Of a stretch of DNA of 64,000 bases, positions 44,336 to 52,009 are shown piece after piece. The DNA lies in contig CAZIWT010000001.1 of the NCBI GenBank assembly GCA_964542895.1, positions 46,584-110,583 of the forward strand, given 5' to 3'. The translations under genes and the position numbers were made by a program. This stretch comes from Zymogenus sp964542895. Lineage in GTDB: Bacteria > Desulfobacterota > Zymogenia > Zymogenales > Zymogenaceae. Numbering within the stretch: the first letter of the stretch is position 1; every line of letters starts with the position of its first letter. Under the pieces are notes generated by a model. The model had not been told where the DNA came from. It ran no database searches and worked only from the letters and a program-made list of their open reading frames with translations.

Positions 44336-45343
44336 CTAAAGTTTCTCCCCGACGTAGCCCGCGAGATCGACAAGCCTCTCGCTGTAGCCGCTCTCGTTGT
44401 CGTACCAGGCTATCACCTTAACCAGCCCCCCCTTGATTACGGAGGTGAGCTTTGCATCGAAGATGGATGAATAGGGAGAGGACTGATAGTCGATGGAAAC
44501 CAGCTCCTCATCGGTGTATTTTACGATCCCCTTCATCTTTCCGTCGGCGGCGCTTTTGACGGCTTTGTTTATCTCGTCCGCCCCCGCTTCTTTGCTTAAC
44601 TGGGCGGTGAAATCGATCAGCGACACATTGGGCGTGGGAACACGAAGGGCCATCCCGTCGAGCTTTCCGGAAAGCTCCGGGATCACAAGAGAGACGGCCG
44701 CCGCGGCCCCCGTGGTCGTAGGGACGATGGAAAGCGCCGCGGCCCTTCCGCGCCTGAGGTCTTTGTGGGAGCCGTCCAGGATGCGCTGATCCATCGTGTA
44801 TGAGTGGACGGTGGTCATAAGCCCCCGCTCGATTCCGAAGCCGTCGTTGATAATCTTGACGACCGGGGCAAGGCAGTTCGTGGTGCACGAAGCGTTCGAG
44901 ATGACGTGGTGGGATTTCGGGTCGTATATATCTTCGTTTACGCCGATTACTATGGTTGAGTCCACGTCCTTTCCCGGCGCCGCGATCAAGACCTTTTTCG
45001 CCCCCGCGGCTAGGTGTCCTTCCGCCTCGGCCCGCTTTCTGAATTTACCCGTCGATTCGAGCACGATATCGGCTCCCAGATCGCCCCACCCAATCTTCGC
45101 GAGGTCACCGGTCTCCCGAACGATGGCGATCTTCTTGCCGTCGACGGTGATGGAGTTATCATCGTATTTGATCTCCTTGTCGTAGACGCCGTGGATGGAA
45201 TCGTATTTCAAAAGGTGGGCCAGTACCCTGGACTCGGCACGGCTGTTTACGGCGACAACGTCGATATTTTTTCTGTCGAGAATAATCCTTAGACAATACC
45301 TTCCTATACGACCGAAGCCGTTTATTCCAACTTTCAAATCCAT
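44336..45343 (-). CDS. gap: Glyceraldehyde-3-phosphate dehydrogenase, type I
   Basis: From ATG 45343, with GGAGGG seven bases upstream, the protein has 335 residues; the open frame upstream (57 codons) lies before the predicted promoter and is not coding. Motifs: KVGINGFGRIGRYCLRI (NAD fold), the active-site SNASCTTNCLAPV, RGRAAALSIVPTTTGAA, and WYDNESGYSERLVDL. It oxidises glyceraldehyde 3-phosphate. It precedes pgk by 177 bp. Confidence 0.97.
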   Translation of the reverse strand: MDLKVGINGFGRIGRYCLRIILDRKNIDVVAVNSRAESRVLAHLLKYDSIHGVYDKEIKYDDNSITVDGKKIAIVRETGDLAKIGWGDLGADIVLESTGKFRKRAEAEGHLAAGAKKVLIAAPGKDVDSTIVIGVNEDIYDPKSHHVISNASCTTNCLAPVVKIINDGFGIERGLMTTVHSYTMDQRILDGSHKDLRRGRAAALSIVPTTTGAAAAVSLVIPELSGKLDGMALRVPTPNVSLIDFTAQLSKEAGADEINKAVKSAADGKMKGIVKYTDEELVSIDYQSSPYSSIFDAKLTSVIKGGLVKVIAWYDNESGYSERLVDLAGYVGEKL

Positions 45344-45365
45344 ATTACTCCCTCCAAAAAGAAAA

Positions 45366-45394
45366 TATATATCATATCTCTTTTTATCAGTCAA
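45366..45394 (-). promoter_or_regulatory. Promoter of the glycolytic operon (gap)
   Basis: Minus strand: TTGACT (45394-45389), 17 bases, TATATA (45371-45366). Start near 45358, about 15 bases before the ATG and overlapping the ribosome-binding site region, which rules out the longer upstream frame. Confidence 0.6.
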
Positions 45395-45659
45395 CGATAA
45401 AAAAGCGGTTAACTGAAGGGGGGAATTATTTGTCTCAATCCTTTTTCCCAATAGACACCTCTTGAAAATCCATATTTTATAGTTAGGAGAGTGAGGAACG
45501 GAAAAACAGGGCAAGATTGAAACATTGAAGCGGAAAACAGCGAACAGAACAACGGAGTAAAGGAGAAATGTAGAAACAAAAAACCTCGAACCGGGGATCG
45601 AGATTCGAAAGTTGAAGGATTTACCGTCGGGGGGGGTGGGGGGGGGAATCTACTTCCCA

Positions 45660-45692
45660 TTATTTTTCACCCGTTGAAGCAATATCTTTATT
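45660..45692 (-). pseudogene. Partial copy of the small gene's 3' end
   Basis: Reads NKDIASTGEK-stop on the minus strand, matching HEDIASTGKKQK-stop at the end of the gene at 45835-46092 (DIASTG identical; 16 of 18 bases identical in the core). It is preceded by no open frame longer than a few codons. It is followed by a G-rich tract, as is the real gene. Confidence 0.6.
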
Positions 45693-45788
45693 AGATTAGG
45701 AGGGTTGAATAATTAAAGGAACGGATTTACAGAGCAAAAATCATAGTAACACAGCAACACAACAATAAGGTAACAAAGAATTGGAACT

Positions 45789-45823
45789 GGGGGGAGGTGG
45801 GAGGGTGGGGTGGGGTGTGGGGG
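45789..45823 (+). other. G-rich tract with G-quadruplex pattern
   Basis: On the plus strand: runs of 6, 2, 3, 3, 4, 4 and 5 G separated by single A or T bases. Several runs of three or more with 1-base loops meet the usual G-quadruplex pattern. It starts 12 bases after the stop of the small gene, in its template strand. Confidence 0.6.
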
Positions 45824-45834
45824 AGACCTCTTTT

Positions 45835-46092
45835 TTATTTCTGTTTTTTTCCCGTTGAGGCGATATCTTCGTGCACAAAGCCGACCAGCTTACCGGAGAA
45901 ATCCAGGATTTGACCCAGGTCATACCCGCTTTTCTTCAGCTCCCGGTACATCGTCTTGGCAAGGAGATCCATTCCCTTGGAGTTCCCGTTGGCGCAGTTA
46001 TAGACGGCCCCGTTACCGACAAGTTTACCTTTTCCGTTAACCTTGCCGTTAACCGATTTTTTCACTTCCACTCTTTTGCTGTCTGCAACCAT
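45835..46092 (-). CDS. Small protein of unknown function, sigma-54-dependent
   Basis: Not recognised. An 85-residue protein: a basic, asparagine/glycine-rich N-terminus (SVNGKVNGKGKLVGNGAVYNC), one cysteine at about residue 32, then a helical C-terminal part (GMDLLAKTMYRELKKSGYDLGQILDFSGKLVGFVHEDI). No signal peptide. ATG start with AGGAG, unusually far (14 bases) from the codon. It is the only gene in the window behind a sigma-54 promoter, with palindromic sites upstream, so it is expected to be induced by an enhancer-binding protein. Its tail is duplicated downstream. Phasin-like or DNA-binding roles were considered and neither can be supported. Confidence 0.7.
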   Translation of the reverse strand: MVADSKRVEVKKSVNGKVNGKGKLVGNGAVYNCANGNSKGMDLLAKTMYRELKKSGYDLGQILDFSGKLVGFVHEDIASTGKKQK

Positions 46093-46145
46093 ATTTTATT
46101 GAAGAACTCCTAAAAAAAACTGCCGCCACCTCTGGTCTTATATAA

Positions 46146-46162
46146 AGCAAAATACTTGCCAA
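46146..46162 (-). promoter_or_regulatory. Sigma-54 (RpoN) promoter of the small gene
   Basis: Minus strand: TTGGCAAGTATTTTGCT, matching TGGCACG-N4-TTGCW with one mismatch. The invariant GG (46160-46159) and GC (46148-46147) are exactly 10 bases apart. Start near 46135, about 43 bases before the ATG. Confidence 0.78.
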
Positions 46163-46250
46163 AACTCTTATCTTTTTGCAAATAATATATCAGTGATTTC
46201 AGCCATTTAGGGAAGTCCGGATAAAGCGTTAAATTTTTAGATGAGTTTTA

Positions 46251-46288
46251 TGTCACAACTGACACAATAGTGTGTCTATTCTGACACA
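46251..46288. promoter_or_regulatory. Clustered palindromes upstream of the sigma-54 promoter
   Basis: TGTCA-CAAC-TGACA (46251-46264), GACACA-ATAG-TGTGTC (46261-46276) and GTGTC-TATTCT-GACAC (46072 to 46087 after adding 200, i.e. 46272-46287): three overlapping inverted repeats built from the same TGACA/TGTCA half-site. Their centre is about 133 bases upstream of the predicted transcript start, the usual distance of enhancer-binding-protein sites. Confidence 0.6.
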
Positions 46289-46308
46289 TTTCGCCCTGAA
46301 GAGGGCCG

Positions 46309-47136
46309 TTAATGTTTCTTCTCCTTCATAAGGACCTTTACCTCCTTGACTATTTCCGGAAGTATTGTGCCGACCTTGCCCTGGATCAGGTAGTCAGACA
46401 CCCTTCCCGTCAGCTGTGTAGGCTCATCGTTGACCTCGATGATCACGGCACCGACGTTCATGGAGGGCTCCGTTACCGATGTGGAGAAGAACCCGCCGCC
46501 CTTCTTTGCAACGAAGGGAAGCTCGGCCGCCGGATAGACCAAGGCGGAGGTCCCGGCGACTATCATCACGTCAGCCTTTTTCGACTCGGCAATCGACCTC
46601 TGGAGCGCCTCCGGCGGGATCGGCTCCCCGAAGAAGACGGCGTCCGGCTTTAAAATTCCCTCACACTTTTTACATCTCGGGGGCAGCCCCGACCTTTCTA
46701 TCAGCTTTTCAACCTTGTCAAGGGGGTATTGCCGGGAGCAGCTGATACAGCGGGCAAACATGAGGTTCCCGTGAAACTCTATGACGTCTTTGCTCCCCCC
46801 CTTCTGATGGAGGTTGTCCACGTTCTGGGTGATGACACACTTAATGAATCCGAGCTTCTCCAGCTCCGCAAGGGAGGTGTGAGCCGGGTTCGGGTTCGCC
46901 TCCGCCATGTCCAGATCGCCCTCCTGCTTCATCTTGGTGCTCATCTCCCATATCCTTCTCGGGTTCGAGATGAAGCGGTCGTACATGAACTCCATCGGAT
47001 CGTATTTCTCCCAGAGGCCGCCGGGGCTTCTGAAGTCGGGGATTCCGGACTCCGTAGATATACCCGCTCCGGTCAGCACCACCACGTGCTGGGCTCCGTA
47101 AATATCCCAGGCCGCCCTTTTTATCAGGTTTTTCAT
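46309..47136 (-). CDS. NAD-dependent protein deacylase, sirtuin (Sir2/CobB)
   Basis: From ATG 47136, with GAGGAG upstream, the protein has 275 residues. Motifs: LTGAGISTESGIPDFRSPGGLWEKYDP (NAD binding), TQNVDNLHQKGGS (catalytic His in the NVDNLH context), the zinc tetrad CISC and CKKC (about 130 and 165) and FGEPIP, AGTSALVYPAAELP. It removes acyl groups from lysines using NAD. The class cannot be fixed; no arginine/tyrosine desuccinylase pair was evident. It lies 145 bp after the radical SAM gene. Confidence 0.92.
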   Translation of the reverse strand: MKNLIKRAAWDIYGAQHVVVLTGAGISTESGIPDFRSPGGLWEKYDPMEFMYDRFISNPRRIWEMSTKMKQEGDLDMAEANPNPAHTSLAELEKLGFIKCVITQNVDNLHQKGGSKDVIEFHGNLMFARCISCSRQYPLDKVEKLIERSGLPPRCKKCEGILKPDAVFFGEPIPPEALQRSIAESKKADVMIVAGTSALVYPAAELPFVAKKGGGFFSTSVTEPSMNVGAVIIEVNDEPTQLTGRVSDYLIQGKVGTILPEIVKEVKVLMKEKKH

Positions 47137-47281
47137 CTCTAAAGCTCCTCTAAATAGTTTCCACTTCAAAGAATTATCACAGAGAGGCGACTATGACAAG
47201 GGAAAACTTAAACGGCGGAAAAGAGAATCAAGCCGTTTTGAATATCAGTCCGCTGTTTTAACAACAAATTTGTTTAGGACC

Positions 47282-48328
47282 TCATCCCAGGCCGCACGAT
47301 ACGTGGCATTTCTCGCTGTTCACGTCGGTGTAGGTTCCGGATAGGCACTCCCTGCAGAAGGAGGGGGGGCGATCCTCTTTAAAGGCCCTCCTCAACTTTT
47401 GATATTTTTCGTTGTTCCATATATCCGAGAAGCCCTCGTCGCCGATATTCCCGAGGTAGAGGAGGGGAAAACAGCAGGGCCTGACGTTGCCGTCGTATCC
47501 CACGTAGGCGAAATCGTAGGGGCGTGGGCAGGTCTTCTCGGGGTTCTTGGCCTCTCCTTCCCCCTCAATAGAAAAGGGATCCGGAAGCCTCGCCTCGAGG
47601 CCCAACGCAATGCAGCGATCTTTTACCTTTTTTAACGCGGAGTTTGCCCTCACCTTGTCGAAGAAGAGGCTCCTCTCGACAAGGGACTTTCTGTAAGCCA
47701 TCAGGTAGTTTATCTCCACCGCATCGGCGCCCATGTCATGCGCAAAATCGACGAGCCGGGGCAGCTCGTTAACGTTATCGGTCATGGCCACCGCCGCGAT
47801 CACTACGTTCGGCTTTTCCCCCTCCATATCGTTTCTCATCCCGATAAGTCCCTCCACATTTTTTTTCACCTTATCAAAGGACGCCCCGGTCCTTATCGCC
47901 TCGAAGGTCTCCTTAACGGGGGAGTCGATGGATACGGTGACCTCGTCGACATTGCCGGCGATCACGTCCCGGGATTTCTTCTCGGTTAGAAGCGTCGCGT
48001 TGGTGTAGAAGGACTTGTTACAGGGATAGGGGGCCACGATCTCCATGATCTTTGCGAATTTCGGGTGGGCGAGGGGCTCCCCGTAGCCGTGGAGGATCAG
48101 CCTTTCGAGGTAAGGGAAAAGAAACGTGAGGGATCTGAAGAGATCTATTGGGAGATTTCCAGGCCCGTACTCGAACTCGTTTCTCGCGCAGATATTGCAC
48201 TTGAGATTGCAGGAGGCGCTTATCTCCACCTGAAGGATCTTCGGGTATGACTTGAGGGTCGTCTCCCCGTTTACCCTCTCGGTGTCATTGAGCACGCCGT
48301 TCTCTTTAGCTCTGTCAATATCAATCAA
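47282..48328 (-). CDS. Radical SAM protein with SPASM-type C-terminus
   Basis: A 348-residue protein: the radical SAM cluster CNLKCNIC (Cys40, Cys44, Cys47), the GE-like LILHGYGEPLAHP (about 96-108), and a SPASM-like C-terminus (CPRPYDFAYVGYDGNVRPCC, CRECLSGTYTDVNSEKCHVSC). SPASM proteins bind extra 4Fe-4S clusters and modify peptides or cofactors. No precursor-peptide gene was found on either side, and its neighbours (MarC, sirtuin) do not suggest a substrate. The nearest functional analogies are AlbA/PqqE-type maturases and MoaA-like enzymes. Substrate unknown. Confidence 0.88.
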   Translation of the reverse strand: MIDIDRAKENGVLNDTERVNGETTLKSYPKILQVEISASCNLKCNICARNEFEYGPGNLPIDLFRSLTFLFPYLERLILHGYGEPLAHPKFAKIMEIVAPYPCNKSFYTNATLLTEKKSRDVIAGNVDEVTVSIDSPVKETFEAIRTGASFDKVKKNVEGLIGMRNDMEGEKPNVVIAAVAMTDNVNELPRLVDFAHDMGADAVEINYLMAYRKSLVERSLFFDKVRANSALKKVKDRCIALGLEARLPDPFSIEGEGEAKNPEKTCPRPYDFAYVGYDGNVRPCCFPLLYLGNIGDEGFSDIWNNEKYQKLRRAFKEDRPPSFCRECLSGTYTDVNSEKCHVSCGLG

Positions 48329-48351
48329 AACGAACCGCTTTCTTTATAAAA

Positions 48352-48975
48352 TTATGACGGCAGATCGAAGGCCTGGCGGATTCCGACGATCAGAAAATCG
48401 ACGGCAACGGCAAGGAGGATGAGACCCATGATGCGGCTTACGACCTTGAGGCCGTTGTGGCCGAGGACTTTTCCTATTTCGCTTGCGAGTACCATCGAAA
48501 GCCAGAGGATAAACGACATCGCGGCGATTATCGAGACGAGAACCAGCTTTTCGGCGACGGTGGCCGCCATCGCCCCGTCGATAATAGCAAGGCTGATCCC
48601 CGCCGGTCCCGCCATCAGGGGGATGGCAAGCGGTACCACGGCGATATTTCCACCCTTCTCTACGGCCGCCGTGTGCTCCGCGTCCGAATAGCGCTCTCCC
48701 CCCTCCTTCGCCCTCGCCATGGAAAGGGCCATGAGAAATATCAAGACGCCGCCCGCAATCCTGAAGTCGTTTACCGTAATGCCGAAAAACGAGAGGATGT
48801 AGTGTCCGCCGAACATGGCGCCTGTCATGATGATAAAGACCGAGACCGCCGTGGTCACGGCGATCCTTAACTTCTCTCCCTTCGTCATATCCCCGGCGAG
48901 GCTCAAAAATACGGGGATCAACACAAAGGGATTCAATATGACGAAGAGGCCAGTCGTTATTTTGATATAGTCCAA
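48352..48975 (-). CDS. MarC-family integral membrane protein
   Basis: A 207-residue protein with six TM segments. MarC signatures: FVILNPFVLIPVFLSLAGDM, FFGITVNDFRIAGGVLIFLMALSMA, IAVVPLAIPLMAGPAGISLAIIDG, and VVSRIMGLILLAVAVDFLIVGI. The family's transport role is unproven, despite its name (multiple antibiotic resistance). It ends 23 bp before the radical SAM start, so they are co-transcribed. Confidence 0.9.
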   Translation of the reverse strand: MDYIKITTGLFVILNPFVLIPVFLSLAGDMTKGEKLRIAVTTAVSVFIIMTGAMFGGHYILSFFGITVNDFRIAGGVLIFLMALSMARAKEGGERYSDAEHTAAVEKGGNIAVVPLAIPLMAGPAGISLAIIDGAMAATVAEKLVLVSIIAAMSFILWLSMVLASEIGKVLGHNGLKVVSRIMGLILLAVAVDFLIVGIRQAFDLPS

Positions 48976-49037
48976 TGGAAATCCCTCATATATTTTCTTT
49001 CATAAAAAATGTCGAAGTCCCTCAAAGACTCTCCCGA

Positions 49038-50375
49038 CTACGTACAGAGCTTCAGAACCAGATTGTAGACAAACTTCACACCGTTTGTAAGCGACCTCTC
49101 GCTTATCCTCTCGTTGTGGCCGTGAATGGCAGCGAGTTCATCGGATGACAACTCCGCCGGGATGAAGCCGTAGGACAATATCCCAATATCCCTGAAGAAG
49201 CGGGAGTCGGTAAAGCTCGATGTCATCATCGGAACGACAGACCCTTCGGGATACATCTCGAGGGCCACCCCCTTTATGGCGCCGTAAAAGTCCGTATCGA
49301 TCGGCGACCGGGACGCCGCGCTGTGAAATATCTCCTCGATCTCTATCGAATCGTCCTTTACAGTCCTTTTGATCCACTCGAGATATTCCGATTTGTCCGT
49401 CCCCGGCAGGAGCCTGCTGTCCAGGGTTGCCGTCGCCTCGTCCGGGATGACGTTCTCCTTGACGCCGGCGTTAAAGGTGGTAACGCTGACCGTATCCCTG
49501 AGCATGGCGCCGATGGATCGATTACTGCCCATGATATTTCCGATAACGCCCCGAAGGGGTGGGAGCGCGGCCAACCTCAAGATACCCCCCTTTATCCCCC
49601 CCATTCCATCCCCCAGGCCGTCCGCAAAATCGACCATTATATCGCTGAAGCTGATACGCCTTTTTTTCTTCTCGATCCTCAAAAGCGCCTCCGAGAGGCG
49701 AAGCACGGCGTTGTCGGGAAGCGGAACGGAGCCGTGCCCGGGCGTCCCCCTCCTCTTCAGCTTCAGCCACAGCGGCCCCTTCTCCCCGGCCCCGACGGTT
49801 ACGAGGGGTCTACCGTTGGGAAGGGCGTCGGTCACTATCGCACCCCCCTCGTTCAACAGATACTTTCCCTTAAGCCTCTTCCTCTCCTCCCGAACCATAT
49901 AACCCGCGCCGTACTCACCCCCCGTCTCCTCGTCGGCGGTGGCGAGAAAAACCAGGTCTCTCTTCAGCTCTATCCCCATGCGCTTTACGAGGATCACAGC
50001 CATCAGGTTCATCACCCCCATACCCTTGTCGTCAACGGCGCCCCTCCCCCAGATGTGGCCGTCCACGATCTCGCCGCCTAATGGGTCCCTCTCCCACTTC
50101 TCCTCCTCCACCGGGACGACGTCGATGTGGGAGAGGAGTATAAGGCCCGACGGATCGCCGCCCGGGAGTCTTGAGATTACATTGGCCCGCTTCGGCGCCG
50201 ACCTCAATATCAGGGGCTCAATCCCCTCCCTCTTAAATATCGATTCTAAAAAAAGGGCCGCCTCCTCCTCGTTCCCCGGGGGATTTACGGTCTTGATCTT
50301 TATGTAATCGGAGAGGATATTAGAGGCCTCTCTGCCTATCTCCTCCCAGTTTATCTCCATCTTCTCAGTCCTCAA
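49038..50375 (-). CDS. M20-family metallopeptidase
   Basis: A 445-residue M20 peptidase of the carboxypeptidase/PM20D1 type: LILLSHIDVVPVEEEKWERDPLGGEIVDGHIWGRGAVDDKG (metal His and bridging Asp), FLATADEETGGEYG (catalytic Glu-Glu) and RGTPGHGSVPLPDNAVLRL (dimerisation domain). Two zinc-site residues, a C-terminal GHNERIS histidine motif and no signal peptide indicate a cytoplasmic amidase or dipeptidase. Its start overlaps the release-factor-like gene by 4 bp (ATGA). Confidence 0.92.
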   Translation of the reverse strand: MRTEKMEINWEEIGREASNILSDYIKIKTVNPPGNEEEAALFLESIFKREGIEPLILRSAPKRANVISRLPGGDPSGLILLSHIDVVPVEEEKWERDPLGGEIVDGHIWGRGAVDDKGMGVMNLMAVILVKRMGIELKRDLVFLATADEETGGEYGAGYMVREERKRLKGKYLLNEGGAIVTDALPNGRPLVTVGAGEKGPLWLKLKRRGTPGHGSVPLPDNAVLRLSEALLRIEKKKRRISFSDIMVDFADGLGDGMGGIKGGILRLAALPPLRGVIGNIMGSNRSIGAMLRDTVSVTTFNAGVKENVIPDEATATLDSRLLPGTDKSEYLEWIKRTVKDDSIEIEEIFHSAASRSPIDTDFYGAIKGVALEMYPEGSVVPMMTSSFTDSRFFRDIGILSYGFIPAELSSDELAAIHGHNERISERSLTNGVKFVYNLVLKLCT

Positions 50376-50698
50376 TCTTCATGGGGTGTGACCTTCCCCC
50401 TCAGTGACTTCTTTTCCCCGACGAGCCTCTTTCCCAAGAGGCGCCTCTCCTCGGCGCGTCTCGTGGGGCGGGTGGGGAGCCTCGGCCTCGTCTTGCGGCT
50501 CCTCGAATCCAGCTTTTCCCTCAGACGAACGAGGGCGGACTTCAGGTTTCTGCTCCTGTACCTGCTCTCGGTCCCCACGGCCCTTATCCCCGTGGGCAGG
50601 TGGGTTATCCTCACCGCCGTGTCCTTCTTGTTTCTCCGCTGGCCTCCGGGGCCGGACGCCCTGAAGTACTCGATCTGAATGTCCTTTTTTCTAAACAT
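50372..50698 (-). CDS. RF-1-domain (GGQ) peptidyl-tRNA hydrolase-like protein
   Basis: A 108-residue protein with the release-factor signature GGQ at residues 18-20 (RASGPGGQRRNKKDTAVRITHLPTG) and an arginine/lysine-rich C-terminal tail (SRSRKTRPRLPTRPTRRAEE). It is the GGQ domain without codon-recognition domains, like ArfB/YaeJ, which frees stalled ribosomes. ArfB's C-terminal helix enters the mRNA channel, and the basic tail here could do the same, but the KxQxxxKx residues are not matched. Start follows the M16 stop by 61 bp; its stop overlaps the M20 start. Confidence 0.85.
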   Translation of the reverse strand: MFRKKDIQIEYFRASGPGGQRRNKKDTAVRITHLPTGIRAVGTESRYRSRNLKSALVRLREKLDSRSRKTRPRLPTRPTRRAEERRLLGKRLVGEKKSLRGKVTPHED

Positions 50699-50759
50699 CC
50701 CCTGTCAAAAAGGGGGTTGCCCCCCTTCCTCTCACCTTTAAAGAACCTTGAAGCTTACC

Positions 50760-52007
50760 TCAATCGAAGACTCCGGACAGGTCTTCTCCGGTTATCGGCC
50801 CCATAAAGACGCAGCACATCCTGTTTGTGTCGATTATCTCTTTTGCCGTATCGACGACGTCGTCCGGGGTGATACTGTCTATTTTTTCGATTATCTCTTC
50901 GGCGTCGATCTGCCTGTTGAAGAATATCTCGTTTCTGACCATTCTCGAGAGCCGGGCGTCGGTGCTCTCCATGCTTAGGAGAAGGTTCCCCTTTATCTGT
51001 CCCTTGGCGGAGCCGAGCTCCCCGTCGGTCAAGGGGGTACGGTTCATCTTCACGACCTCCCCGGTCATCACGTCCATAAGCTCTTTAACGGAACTCCTGT
51101 CGGTTCCGGCGTAGACGCCCAGGGTTCCCACCTCCTTGAACGGGGCGAGAAACGAATAGACCGAGTAGGCGAGCCCCCGCTTTTCCCTGACCTCCTGAAA
51201 GAGCCTCGAGCTCATCCCGCCGCCCAGGACCGTGTTTAAGATAAACTGCGCGTACCTTTTCGGGTGGGAGTAGGGAAGCGCGGGAAAGGTAATGAGGGTG
51301 TGTACCTGCTCCGTGTCCCGCTCTTTTATCACGCTGTCCGGCACGAAAACGGGTCGGGTTATCTCCTCCGGCAGTCCTTGACCTATGCCGCCGAAGGCGC
51401 CGTTCAAGAGATCATTCGCCTCGTCCGCGTCGAAGTTTCCCACAAGCCCGACTATTATGTTGTCCCTTGTGTGGTGAGTCTTCCTGTACTCAAAGAGTAC
51501 CTCCCGATCAAAGGAGCTTACGGTCTCTATATCACCAAGGATTGAATAGCCGAGGGAGTGGCTCCCCCACATTCTCTTGAAGGCGAGCTCATGGATATAT
51601 TCGTCCGGGGTGTCCTCCACCATCTTGATCTCCTGGATCACCACGTCCTTTTCCCGCTTGAGCTCGTCTTTCGGGAAGGTGGAGTTTTTGAAGATATCGC
51701 TTATCACGTCAACGGCAAGCTTTAGGTCTTCCTTCAGGACCTTTACGAAGAAGCTGGTGTATTCCTTTGTTGTATAGGCGTTCAGGTGTCCACCGACGTC
51801 ATCTATCTCCCTAACGATCTCAAATGAGGTTCGTCTCTCGGTGCCCTTGAAGAGCATGTGCTCGACGAAGTGGGCGATCCCGGCCGTCTCCTTGTGGTCA
51901 AAAATGGAGCCGGACTTGACCCAGATACCCATCGAGACGCTGTGGACATATGGGATATGCTCGGAGAGGAAAGTTATTCCCCCCCCGATTTCGCTCTTTC
52001 TAAACAT
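50760..52007 (-). CDS. M16-family zinc protease (processing-peptidase-like)
   Basis: A 415-residue M16 peptidase: the inverted zinc motif HFVEH (46-50) in AGIAHFVEHMLFKGT, a distal glutamate around residue 120-130 (IQEIKMVEDTPDEYIHE), and the M16_C domain (HHTRDNIIVGLVGNFD, VLGGGMSSRLFQEVREKRGLAYSVYS). It is usual next to pnp in Deltaproteobacteria and other bacteria and probably degrades peptides. Only 2 bp separate it from the pnp stop. Confidence 0.93.
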   Translation of the reverse strand: MFRKSEIGGGITFLSEHIPYVHSVSMGIWVKSGSIFDHKETAGIAHFVEHMLFKGTERRTSFEIVREIDDVGGHLNAYTTKEYTSFFVKVLKEDLKLAVDVISDIFKNSTFPKDELKREKDVVIQEIKMVEDTPDEYIHELAFKRMWGSHSLGYSILGDIETVSSFDREVLFEYRKTHHTRDNIIVGLVGNFDADEANDLLNGAFGGIGQGLPEEITRPVFVPDSVIKERDTEQVHTLITFPALPYSHPKRYAQFILNTVLGGGMSSRLFQEVREKRGLAYSVYSFLAPFKEVGTLGVYAGTDRSSVKELMDVMTGEVVKMNRTPLTDGELGSAKGQIKGNLLLSMESTDARLSRMVRNEIFFNRQIDAEEIIEKIDSITPDDVVDTAKEIIDTNRMCCVFMGPITGEDLSGVFD

Positions 52008-52009
52008 AT

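Larger units (their letters stand above)
45344..45834. other. 491-bp intergenic region with G-rich tracts and a decayed gene tail
   Basis: Holds the gap promoter (45366-45394), two G-rich tracts (45629-45646 and 45789-45823) and a copy of the small gene's 3' end (45660-45692). The text between contains loosely repeated A-rich segments (GAACGG...CAG near 45495 and 45719). No intact gene. Confidence 0.65.
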
